This document shows positions 1 through 6,573 of a stretch of DNA of 13,966 nucleotides, in pieces (the stretch's first letter is position 1; every line of letters starts with the position of its first letter). The notes under the pieces were generated by a model that was given only the letters and a program-made list of their open reading frames with translations, was not told the origin of the DNA and did not search any database. The stretch lies in assembly GCA_027489105.1 (NCBI GenBank), contig JAIYAJ010000439.1, positions 1-13,966 of the forward strand, in the 5' to 3' direction. A program made the position numbers and the translations under genes. The DNA is from Zymomonas sp. (GTDB lineage Bacteria > Pseudomonadota > Alphaproteobacteria > Sphingomonadales > Sphingomonadaceae).

Positions 1-185
1 TCGAACGCGACGCGGATCGCCTCGGCATGGCCGGTGTCGCCATTGCAGACCTGCTTGTAGGTCGGATTGGGAACATGCCCCCCGATATAGCCGCTCTCGA
101 CCGACTCGACGCCGATGATGTCGTCGAACACTGCCTCGACGCACCAGAAACAGCCTCCGGCCAGCGTCGCGATTTCCTTCGCCAT
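1..185 (-). CDS. msrA: Peptide-methionine (S)-S-oxide reductase MsrA, 5' part only
   Basis: MsrA reduces the S-epimer of methionine sulfoxide in proteins and free methionine, repairing oxidative damage with thioredoxin as usual electron donor. About 61 codons are visible before the left window edge. The N-terminus has GGCFWC at residues 10-15, with Cys12 as the expected catalytic cysteine, followed by VEAVF. Further on are SGYIGG, NPTYKQV and GDTGHAE, all standard MsrA blocks; the GCFWC variant carries a second Cys at 15. The start ATG (complement of 183-185) has a GGAG ribosome site about 8 bases upstream. The C-terminal part, where any resolving cysteines would lie, is outside the window. 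There is no signal peptide, so it is a cytoplasmic enzyme. Identification is secure; whether it is fused to an MsrB domain cannot be seen. Confidence 0.95.
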   Translation of the reverse strand, partial: MAKEIATLAGGCFWCVEAVFDDIIGVESVESGYIGGHVPNPTYKQVCNGDTGHAEAIRVAF

Positions 186-516
186 ATTTGATCTCCGTAT
201 CTGTCCACAGAGATAGGGCATCGGAGCGCACTTGCAACGACCGGCCCGCGCGCGGCGAAGCGCAACCAGGAAGGGATCGGCCGAAGAACCGCTGTCCTGC
301 CTCCTCATTGGTCGGGCATGGACACTCTACCGATCGGCCATCTGGCCCTGCCGCCCGCGCTCGCTGCGCTGGCGGCGGATGTCATCGTGCTCGCCATGGT
401 CCAGCCGGCGCTGCTGACCTTCATCGCGCAGGAGATGCCCGACGCCTTCCCCCTCGCAGGCCATTGCCCCCCGGCACACTCCACATTCGTTCGACCAACG
501 ACCGGTATGTCGGCGA
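186..516. other. Intergenic stretch between msrA and the M28 peptidase, with one weak small-ORF candidate
   Basis: This stretch of about 330 bases holds no gene I can assign. The only hint is a plus-strand frame opening with ATG at 318. Its first 40-odd codons (to about 450) have mostly G or C at the third position and encode a hydrophobic run beginning LALPPALAALAADVIVLAMV. After that the codon bias decays, and the frame runs on into the antisense of the M28 gene until 557. No convincing Shine-Dalgarno sequence precedes the ATG. It could be a tiny membrane protein, a gene remnant or chance in GC-rich DNA. Other open frames here have no coding character. Confidence 0.3.
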
Positions 517-2181
517 CTAGCGACGGAGCGCTTCGCTCGCCTCCCGCATTGCCTTGAACTCGGATCCAGGCTTCCAGCCCGGCCAGCGGCGCGACCGCGC
601 CAGCTCGTCGCCGATGATCGCCATCGCTTCGATATCCTGCACCGCGCCGTCGAGATTCCAGTCCGGACCCCAGGCATCGCAGGCCTGATGATAGCAATCG
701 CCCGTGTAGCGATCGATCCAGGCCTGGCCTGCTACAGGACCGCCCTGCTCCAGATCGGACGCGCCCGCGATGCCCATCATCAGAAGAACCGGCACGCCGC
801 GCTTCGCGAATGGGAAATGGTCGGCGCGATAGAAGAGCCCGCGCTCGGGCAGGCTCTCGGGCGTCACGCGGCGGCCCTGGGTCGCGGCGACGCGGGCGAG
901 GTCGTCCTCGAGCGTCCCCTGCCCCTTGCCGACAAGCACCACGTCGCGCGCACGGCCCGCCGTCTGAAGGATGTCGATGTCGAGGGTCGCGACGGTCTTT
1001 TCGAGCGGGTGGATCGGATTGGCCGCATAATATTCGGACCCGAGCAGGCCGCGCTCCTCGGCCGTCCAGGCGGCGAAGATCACCGATCGATCGGGGCGCG
1101 GTCCCGCCGTCATGCCGCGCGCGATCTCAAGCAACGCCGCCACTCCCAGCGCGTCGTCATTCGCCCCGGCGCGGTAGATCCGCCCCTGTGCATCGGCCTT
1201 GCCCGCGCCATAGGCATCCCAATGCGCGCCGTACATTACCGCCTCGTCGGGGCGGCTGGCGCCCGGCAGGCGGGCGAGGACGTTGTGACTCACCACCTCC
1301 TCATGCGCGACGGGCACGTCCGCGTCGAAACGCACGGCTTTCAACTCCACCGGCCTGAAGCTGGACGAGCGCGCTGCCAGCGACAATTTCGCGAGATCGA
1401 GACCGGCCGCCGCAAACAGAGATTCCGCCGCCGGCGCGGCGAGCCAGCCCTGCAGCGCGACGCTGGTCAGTTGCTCTGGCTTGCGGACGATATCGTAATT
1501 CTCGCCGCCCGCGCTGATTGCGACGTTCCAGCCATAGCCCGCGCCGGCAGTGTCATGGACGATCAGCGCGCCGATCGCGCCCTGCCGCGCCGCTTCCTCG
1601 AACTTGTAGGTCCAGCGGCCATAATAGGTCATCGTCCTGCCGCCGAATTTGCCCGCAACCGGCTCCTTCGCGCCGGCCGCGAAGTCAGGATCGTTTACGA
1701 GAAAGACGATGACCTTGCCCTTCAGGTCGACGCCCTTGAAATCGTCCCAGCCGCGCTCGGACGCCTTCACGCCATAGCCGACGAACACCACCGGCGAGGC
1801 GGCGATCTTCGCCACGTCGTCAGGCCGCACGGTCGACAGGTGGACATTGCCGCTTTGGGTGAGCGCGAGATCGCCCTTCGGCGTGACGAAGCGAAGGGTA
1901 CGCGGCGCATCCAGCTTCGTGTGAAGGAGGGGCACCCGCTGCACCCACTGGCCGTCTGTTCCGCCCGGCTCCAGACCCAACCCCTCGAAGCGCGACACGA
2001 GATAGCCGATCGTCCGATCCTCCCCGCGCGTGCCAGGCGCGCGGCCCTCGAACAGGTCGGAGGCGAGCGTGCGGACGGTCTGCGTCAGGCGGGCCGGATC
2101 GATGTCCGGAGCGGCAATGGCGGTTTGCGGAATGGCGGCGACAAGCGCCGAGGCAGCGACGAGAGAATAAAATATGCGCAT
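517..2181 (-). CDS. Secreted M28-family zinc metallopeptidase (aminopeptidase-like) with PA domain
   Basis: A 554-residue exported peptidase. Residues 1-24 form a signal peptide with a likely cut after AIAA. An insert at about 130-250 fits a protease-associated (PA) domain. The catalytic M28 domain occupies about 295-535. Its co-catalytic zinc and catalytic residues are recognisable in order: His320 and Asp322 (GAHWDAYG), the bridging Asp342 (GANDDALG), the Glu375-Glu376 pair (WTAEERGLLGSEYY), an Asp at 401 or 403 (LDIDIL), and His455 (YRADHFPFAKRGVP). All ligands are present, so it should be active. Family members with this layout are aminopeptidases or dipeptidases in the periplasm or outside the cell; the exact substrate cannot be read. 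The start ATG opens directly onto the signal peptide, though no clear Shine-Dalgarno sequence precedes it. It stands alone between msrA and rnpB on the same strand. Confidence 0.93.
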   Translation of the reverse strand: MRIFYSLVAASALVAAIPQTAIAAPDIDPARLTQTVRTLASDLFEGRAPGTRGEDRTIGYLVSRFEGLGLEPGGTDGQWVQRVPLLHTKLDAPRTLRFVTPKGDLALTQSGNVHLSTVRPDDVAKIAASPVVFVGYGVKASERGWDDFKGVDLKGKVIVFLVNDPDFAAGAKEPVAGKFGGRTMTYYGRWTYKFEEAARQGAIGALIVHDTAGAGYGWNVAISAGGENYDIVRKPEQLTSVALQGWLAAPAAESLFAAAGLDLAKLSLAARSSSFRPVELKAVRFDADVPVAHEEVVSHNVLARLPGASRPDEAVMYGAHWDAYGAGKADAQGRIYRAGANDDALGVAALLEIARGMTAGPRPDRSVIFAAWTAEERGLLGSEYYAANPIHPLEKTVATLDIDILQTAGRARDVVLVGKGQGTLEDDLARVAATQGRRVTPESLPERGLFYRADHFPFAKRGVPVLLMMGIAGASDLEQGGPVAGQAWIDRYTGDCYHQACDAWGPDWNLDGAVQDIEAMAIIGDELARSRRWPGWKPGSEFKAMREASEALRR

Positions 2182-2224
2182 GAAGCGACTTTAGGCCGCA
2201 GCGGCTGCCGCGCAAGGGAGTGAG

Positions 2225-2598
2225 GTGCCAGAGGATCTGTAAGCCGGGTTCTGTCCACCGGCCGAAGCCGGATGGGCGATCATTCCTCTAGGACCGCGCT
2301 TGCACGCGGCCTCCAGCAATCAACCCGGACGACCGGGCGGAGTAGCCCATGTGCCGTCCCTATTCGATCTTGCTCCCGGTGGGGTTTACCATGCCGTTCC
2401 CGTTACCGGGCCCGCGGTGCGCTCTTACCGCACCCTTTCGACCTTGCCCGAAACCCTCGCGGGTCCGTCGGGTGGTTTGCTTTCTGTGGCACTGTCCCTG
2501 GGGTCACCCCCGCCGGGCGTTACCCGGCACCGTCACTCCTTGGAGCCCGGACTTTCCTCCCCGCCTCGCGGCGCGGCGATCGCCCGATCCTCTGGCAC
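2225..2598 (-). ncRNA. rnpB: RNase P RNA, bacterial type A
   Basis: The catalytic RNA of RNase P, which matures the 5' ends of tRNAs. Read on the minus strand, the RNA begins GUGCCAGAGGAUC and ends with the exact complement GAUCCUCUGGCAC, giving a perfect 13-bp P1 helix (2586-2598 with 2225-2237). Between them lie conserved RNase P blocks: GAGGAAAGUCCGGGCU near 2544-2559, the GGUAAACCCCACCGGGAGCA core near 2370-2395, and ACAGAACCCGGCUUA at 2239-2253 near the 3' end. The length of about 374 nt fits alphaproteobacterial type A RNAs. Open frames crossing this segment are not genes. The ends are set by P1 and could differ by a few bases. Confidence 0.97.
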
Positions 2599-2606
2599 GC
2601 GGCGTC

Positions 2607-2634
2607 CGATAGCGGGTTGCCGGTGCGGGCTCAA
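2607..2634 (-). promoter_or_regulatory. Probable housekeeping sigma promoter of rnpB
   Basis: On the minus strand, a -35-like TTGAGC (2629-2634) and a -10-like CTATCG (2607-2612) are separated by 16 bases. The -10 element ends 8 bases before the first base of the P1 helix, which matches the expected transcription start of rnpB. The CTAT start of the -10 resembles the TTGAC-N17-CTATAT pattern described for alphaproteobacterial housekeeping promoters. This rests on pattern and spacing only. Confidence 0.5.
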
Positions 2635-2656
2635 GCCGTTGCCTGCCGACATATGA

Positions 2657-2926
2657 TCACGGGTTGTTGCGCGTGTCGAACCGGGCTTCTCCCACCCGAT
2701 CGATATTTCGCAACAGATATAGCTGCAGAATGATCGTCGCAATGACCAGGGCCGCCAGAATCACGGCCAGCGCGACGTTCCAGAGCGTCTGCCCCGGCTC
2801 CTGGAACTCGGCCCATAGTGGTATCAGCACGACCAGCATGACGGCCGCTCCCGCCCCGAGCTTGCGTCGCTGATCGCTGGTGATGCTCAAGATGCTTCCC
2901 CCCCGAATGCCTGACGACAAACTCAT
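2657..2926 (-). CDS. Small two-helix inner-membrane protein of unknown function
   Basis: I do not recognise this 89-residue protein. It has a hydrophilic N-terminus with QRRKLG just before a first hydrophobic segment (about 27-40, AAVMLVVLIPLWAEF). A second, longer segment follows (about 49-72, ALAVILAALVIATIILQLYLL), then an Arg-rich, polar C-terminus. That pattern fits a small hairpin protein in the inner membrane. The listed ATG at 2926 has only a weak, distant GAGAG upstream. A TTG at 2890, preceded by GGGGGGA at good spacing, would give 77 residues and is a serious alternative. It lies 33 bases downstream of the amidase gene and about 60 bases upstream of rnpB, so it may be co-transcribed with the amidase. 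Confidence 0.65.
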   Translation of the reverse strand: MSLSSGIRGGSILSITSDQRRKLGAGAAVMLVVLIPLWAEFQEPGQTLWNVALAVILAALVIATIILQLYLLRNIDRVGEARFDTRNNP

Positions 2927-2959
2927 ATCCCGGGCGCTCTCTGCCCCAATCCCCCACGG

Positions 2960-3649
2960 CTACAACATCGGCTCCCGGTCAAGCAGCAATCGCAGCAGGA
3001 TCGCCCGGCACTCGCCGTCGGCGATGCCGTCGATCGTCTCCGGCCGGAAGCGGCGCTGGAAGGCGGTGACGGCGGCGGGGCCGTCGCTGACGTCATAGCC
3101 GAAGCGTTCGAGCGCGAGCAGGAAGCCGCCTGGCGTCCAGTGCGGGTCGGCGAGGCTCTTGCGGGGGCGCGGCAAGGCAAGGCCCAGCCGCGCCAGCGTC
3201 TCCCAGTCGAACAACTCGCCGGGATCCTGCTTTCGGGCCGGCGCGACGTCCGAATGGCCGACGACATTGGCCGGGTCGATCCCATATCGCGCGACGATAT
3301 CGGCCACGAGCGGGACCAGCGCGTCCATCTGGCTGGCAGGAAAGGGACGATAGCCGAATTCATGGCCGGGATTGACGATCTCGATGCCGATGCTCGCCGA
3401 ATTGACATCGCTGATCCCGCGCCACAGCGCCTTGCCTGCATGCCAGGCGCGACGGTCCTCAGCGACGAGGCGCATAACCTGTCCATCCTCGGCGACCAGA
3501 TAATGGCTCGACACCTTGGCCTCGGCATCGGTCAGCCGCGCGATGGCCGAGGCCGCGTCCTGCATGCCGGTATAGTGCAGCACCAGCATCGTGACGGGCA
3601 GCGTGCGCTCGTCATGGTTCGGCGAGGGGCAGTCGATGATCGCGTTCAT
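2960..3649 (-). CDS. N-acetylmuramoyl-L-alanine amidase (Amidase_2 domain) with C-terminal peptidoglycan-binding-like domain
   Basis: A zinc amidase that cuts the bond between N-acetylmuramic acid and the L-alanine of the stem peptide. The Amidase_2 domain spans about 18-150. Likely zinc ligands are His25 (VLHYTG), His132 (VGHSDVAP) and Asp142 (DPG); Glu90 in SIGIEIVNPG and His49 (SSHYLV) fit conserved catalytic-site positions. Residues about 175-225 form a helical region containing TAFQRRFRP, typical of PG_binding_1 domains. This two-domain layout matches E. coli AmiD, but there is no signal peptide or lipobox. The protein would therefore stay in the cytoplasm, where AmpD works in muropeptide recycling. 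Either role is possible, so no symbol is given. It follows cheR after 59 bases and may be read through from the chemotaxis operon. No strong ribosome site precedes the ATG. Confidence 0.92.
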   Translation of the reverse strand: MNAIIDCPSPNHDERTLPVTMLVLHYTGMQDAASAIARLTDAEAKVSSHYLVAEDGQVMRLVAEDRRAWHAGKALWRGISDVNSASIGIEIVNPGHEFGYRPFPASQMDALVPLVADIVARYGIDPANVVGHSDVAPARKQDPGELFDWETLARLGLALPRPRKSLADPHWTPGGFLLALERFGYDVSDGPAAVTAFQRRFRPETIDGIADGECRAILLRLLLDREPML

Positions 3650-3708
3650 GGCACCGGATTAAGCGCAGCCGGGCCCGGCAGCAATGCCCGTCCAGAGCGC
3701 CGCGACCG

Positions 3709-4560
3709 TCAGGCGGCATCCGCCCTTGGCTGACCGCTGAACGCCGCGGGGCGGTAGACCATCTGCATGTCGGGATCGTGGACGAAGCGGCTCGAACAGC
3801 CGAGCGCCGTCTCCCCCGCCCCCAGCAGCAATGCGCCGTCAGGCGCGATCGCCAGCGACAGCCCGTCGAGCAGTTGGCGCCGCCTTTCGGGCGAGAAATA
3901 GAGCAGCGCGTTGCGGCAGAGGATGATGTCGAACCGGCCCCCGGCGGGGGGCGGCCCCAGCAGATTATGCCGCCCGAAGGTCACCATCGAGGCAAGCTCG
4001 GTCTTCACCCGCCAGCCCTGCTCAAGAACGGGATCGAACCAGGAAACCAGTTTCCGGATCGGCAGGCCGCGCTGGACCTCGAACTGCGAATAGAGCCCGC
4101 TGCGGGCCTGCTGGATCGCCGCGCGCGAAATGTCGCTGCCGAATATTTCGATCCGCCAGCCGGCCCAGGCGTCGGCCTGCTCGGCGAACAGCATCGCCAG
4201 CGAATAGGCCTCCTGACCTGTCGAGCAGGCCGCCGACCAGATCCGGATCCGCCGCTCGGCCGCACGCGCAATTCTCAGACGCGGCAGCAGGCTGTCGGCG
4301 ATCTGTCCGAACGCCCCGGTATCGCGAAAGAAACTGGTCTCGTTGTTGAGCAGCGCATCGATCATGTCGAGCGACAGCTCCGGGTCGGAACCGCGATCGA
4401 TGAGACAGGCGAGCTGATCGATGCTGCACAGCCCCCGGTCGCGGCAGAAGGGCGACAGCGTGGTGCCGATCCGCCAGAAGCGCTCGGGCGCGAGGCTTTG
4501 TCCCGTCGCCTGTTCGAACCGGCCCGCGATGACCTGCGCGGCGCGCAGGCTTACTTCCAT
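3709..4560 (-). CDS. cheR: Chemotaxis protein methyltransferase CheR
   Basis: CheR transfers methyl groups from S-adenosylmethionine to glutamates on chemoreceptors (MCPs), setting adaptation against CheB. The 283 residues comprise a short helical N-terminal domain (about 1-65) and a SAM-dependent methyltransferase domain. Visible motifs are NNETSFFRD at 72-80, the SAM-binding block SAACSTGQEAYSLA at 109-122, an acidic GSD at 141-143, and CRNALLYF at 215-222 (usually CRNVLIYF). No C-terminal pentapeptide-tether or TPR domain is attached. The start overlaps the end of cheB by 10 bases, so translation is probably coupled; it is the last che gene of the operon. Confidence 0.96.
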   Translation of the reverse strand: MEVSLRAAQVIAGRFEQATGQSLAPERFWRIGTTLSPFCRDRGLCSIDQLACLIDRGSDPELSLDMIDALLNNETSFFRDTGAFGQIADSLLPRLRIARAAERRIRIWSAACSTGQEAYSLAMLFAEQADAWAGWRIEIFGSDISRAAIQQARSGLYSQFEVQRGLPIRKLVSWFDPVLEQGWRVKTELASMVTFGRHNLLGPPPAGGRFDIILCRNALLYFSPERRRQLLDGLSLAIAPDGALLLGAGETALGCSSRFVHDPDMQMVYRPAAFSGQPRADAA

Positions 4561-5693
4561 GCCGCACCCGCTTCACGGGCGCAGACATGGCGGGCCAGTT
4601 CCTCGGGCGGCAGGACAAGCGAGGCAAGCCCAGCCTGCGCCACCGAGCCGGGCATGCCCCAGACGACTGAACTGCCGGAATCCTGAGCCAATATCTCTCC
4701 GCCCGCGCGGACGATCGCCTCTGCGCCGATCGTGCCATCGCGGCCCATGCCGGTCAGGACCACGCCGACGCCATCGTCGCCGAACATCTGGGCAACCGCC
4801 TCGAACATCGGATCGACCGAGGGCATGCAACGGCTCGGTGCGGGCGCCGTGTCGATCTGGATGACGATGCGGGAGGCCTTGCGGGCCAGCCGGATGTGCC
4901 CCTCGCCCGGTGCCACCAATATTTCGCCCGCAACGAGGGGAGCGCCATCGGTGGCGACCGAGGTCGGTCGGCCGGCGATGTCGCGCAGCTGTGCGGCGAA
5001 ATAGGGCATGAAGGGCGGCGGCAGATGCTGGGTGACCAGGATCGGTGCACGAAAATCGGGGGCAAGGCCGCGCAGGAAGGCGGATAGCGCGTGCAGCCCG
5101 CCGGTCGAGGCGCCGATGGCCAGACAGGAGACATGACCGGTCCGCACCTGACGCAACGGCAAGATCGGCGCCGACGCCACGGGCCGCTGCGCATTTTCGC
5201 GCACACGCCCCTCTCCCCGGCCCGGCCGCGCAGCGGCGTGACCGATCCGGGTCAGGGCATCAACGAACTTCTGCGCGAATTCGCCGGCGAAATTGCCCGC
5301 CGTGGGCTTCAGCAGCGTGTCGGCAGCACCCAGCGTCAGCGCACGGACCGTCGCCGAGGCGCCGGCTTCGGCGGCCGACGACACGATGAGGACGCGCGCG
5401 CCGTCGCTCGCTGCCAATATTTCGGGAAGCGCAGTGAGTCCGTCCTTGCCGGGCATTTCGACGTCGAGCACGACGATGTCGATATCCTGCCCCCCCAGGA
5501 ACTTGATCGCATGATCGGCAGTCGGCGATGCGCCCGCTATCTCGAACTCCGGGTAACCTTCGAGCAACCGCGCGAGCACCGTACGCGCCACCAGCGAATC
5601 GTCGACGAGGAGTACCCGGATCGGGCGCGAGGGCGACGCCCCCGGCTCCGGAGGCCCCGAACGAACGCTACCGGTCAGCCCAGCGCGGACCAT
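4551..5693 (-). CDS. cheB: Protein-glutamate methylesterase/glutaminase CheB
   Basis: CheB removes methyl groups from receptor glutamates and can deamidate receptor glutamines; phosphorylation by CheA activates it. The 380 residues contain an N-terminal receiver domain (about 25-145) with Asp31-Asp32 (LLVDDS), phospho-acceptor Asp77 (VLDVEMPG) and Lys129 (LLKPT). A charged linker (about 150-180) follows. The methylesterase domain (about 188-372) has the triad Ser196 (GASTGG), His223 (TQHLP) and Asp319 (GMGRDG). All catalytic residues are intact. The start lies 3 bases from the cheY stop. About 24 residues precede the receiver, longer than usual, and no clear ribosome site is visible, so a later start is possible. 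It overlaps cheR by 10 bases. Confidence 0.96.
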   Translation of the reverse strand: MVRAGLTGSVRSGPPEPGASPSRPIRVLLVDDSLVARTVLARLLEGYPEFEIAGASPTADHAIKFLGGQDIDIVVLDVEMPGKDGLTALPEILAASDGARVLIVSSAAEAGASATVRALTLGAADTLLKPTAGNFAGEFAQKFVDALTRIGHAAARPGRGEGRVRENAQRPVASAPILPLRQVRTGHVSCLAIGASTGGLHALSAFLRGLAPDFRAPILVTQHLPPPFMPYFAAQLRDIAGRPTSVATDGAPLVAGEILVAPGEGHIRLARKASRIVIQIDTAPAPSRCMPSVDPMFEAVAQMFGDDGVGVVLTGMGRDGTIGAEAIVRAGGEILAQDSGSSVVWGMPGSVAQAGLASLVLPPEELARHVCAREAGAAWK

Positions 5694-5696
5694 GGA

Positions 5697-6065
5697 TCAG
5701 GCGACGCCCACCAGCTGCAGCTTGCTTTCGAGAGTCTCGCGATCGAACGGCTTCATCATATATTCGTCCGCGCCCGCCTCGATCGCCGCCTTGATATGGG
5801 CGAGGTCGTTCTCGGTCGTACAGAACACCACTTTCGGCCGCGACGGCAGGTCGGCCGCGCCGAGCGAGCGGAGGAATTCCATCCCGCTCATCACCGGCAT
5901 GTTCCAGTCGAGCAGGATCACGTCGGGCAAAGTGCCAGCGCTGCAACGGTCGAGCGCCTCCCGGCCGTCTCCCGCTTCCTCGACGGTGAAATGCAGCGCT
6001 TCCAGAATGTGACGGGCGACCTTCCGTATCACCTTGGAGTCGTCAACCACGAGGCAGGTCTTCAT
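5697..6065 (-). CDS. cheY: Single-domain response regulator CheY
   Basis: A 122-residue stand-alone receiver domain that would carry the phosphoryl signal from CheA to the flagellar motor or, as in other alphaproteobacteria, partly act as a phosphate sink. Key residues are Asp8-Asp9 (VVDDS), phospho-acceptor Asp53 (ILLDWNMPVMSG), Thr84 (FCTTEND) and Lys105 (MMKPFD), so it should be phosphorylatable. No output domain is attached. The start ATG has GGAAGA about 6 bases upstream. It sits between cheW (74-base gap) and cheB (3-base gap). No CheZ, CheX or FliY phosphatase gene is visible in the window, and other CheY paralogs may exist elsewhere. Confidence 0.94.
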   Translation of the reverse strand: MKTCLVVDDSKVIRKVARHILEALHFTVEEAGDGREALDRCSAGTLPDVILLDWNMPVMSGMEFLRSLGAADLPSRPKVVFCTTENDLAHIKAAIEAGADEYMMKPFDRETLESKLQLVGVA

Positions 6066-6139
6066 GTACCGTCTTCCATAATGGGCAGTCTTGCACCGCA
6101 GCTTAGGATGATCGGGGTAAGCGTCTCGTTAACGCCGGA

Positions 6140-6571
6140 TCAGGCGGCCAGATCGAGCGGGCCGCCGACGACCCGATCGACGTCGATCAGCAGCAGCGGT
6201 TCGCCATCCAGCTCCAGCGCGCCACGGATGTGCGACGACCAGCCGGGGGTCAGCAGCGCGCGTGGCGCGGCCGGTACCCCGTCGATGACCACCACATCGT
6301 CGACATCATCGACCAGCATTGCATAAAGATGGCCATCGACATGAACGATCACAGCCTGGTCGCCATGGTCCGATGCCCGCTCCTCGCCGAGCGCAGGCAA
6401 TGGATCGATGACCGTCAGCACCCGGCTCCGCAGCGCGAACAGTCCCCGGACATGCGGGGGGGCGCAGGGAACGGCGGTGATCTCGTCGACCTCGACGACC
6501 GATTCGACGCAGGCCGCCGGGAGCAGCGCGCGCTGACCGCCGATCACGATGCTCAAATAGAGATTGTCCAT
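6140..6571 (-). CDS. cheW: Chemotaxis coupling protein CheW
   Basis: CheW is the scaffold linking receptor tips to CheA in the chemosensory array. The 143 residues form one CheW domain. Typical blocks are the N-terminal strand LYLSIVIGGQRALLP, VESVVEVDEIT near 23-33, VRGLFALRSRVLTVIDP near 41-57 (the conserved RG and V-D-L-type strand), and a C-terminal LIDVDRVV. It starts 2 bases after the cheA stop, with a GGAG about 10 bases upstream inside cheA, so expression is probably coupled. The loop AVIVHVDGHLYAMLVDDVDDVVVI is unusually rich in Asp and Val but is in a normal position for the family. Confidence 0.93.
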   Translation of the reverse strand: MDNLYLSIVIGGQRALLPAACVESVVEVDEITAVPCAPPHVRGLFALRSRVLTVIDPLPALGEERASDHGDQAVIVHVDGHLYAMLVDDVDDVVVIDGVPAAPRALLTPGWSSHIRGALELDGEPLLLIDVDRVVGGPLDLAA

Positions 6572-6573
6572 GA

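Noticed and set aside
2193..2211. Possible terminator after rnpB (GCAG/CTGC stem)
   Set aside because: Only a 4-bp clean stem with a mismatch above it and no U-tract.
688..2223. Long open frame (511 codons) on the plus strand across the M28 peptidase gene
   Set aside because: It is antisense to a gene with signal peptide and full catalytic motifs. Its Arg/Ala/His-rich composition is typical of the mirror frame of GC-rich coding DNA.
2272..2733. Open frames on the plus strand across the rnpB gene
   Set aside because: The segment is RNase P RNA on the minus strand, with its conserved cores and P1 helix; no protein is expected.
3668..3679. Perfect GCCGGGCCCGGC palindrome between cheR and the amidase gene
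   Set aside because: It leaves no loop for a hairpin and has no T-run; such GC-only palindromes are frequent by chance in this DNA.
6117..6133. GTAA...TTAA pair between cheW and cheY considered as a second CtrA box
   Set aside because: At the exact seven-base spacing the first half matches only two of four consensus bases; the better half-match needs an eight-base spacer.
5091..6326. Open frame of 411 codons on the plus strand opposite cheB, cheY and cheW
   Set aside because: It spans three well-identified genes on the other strand, has low-complexity Arg-rich content and no recognisable domain.
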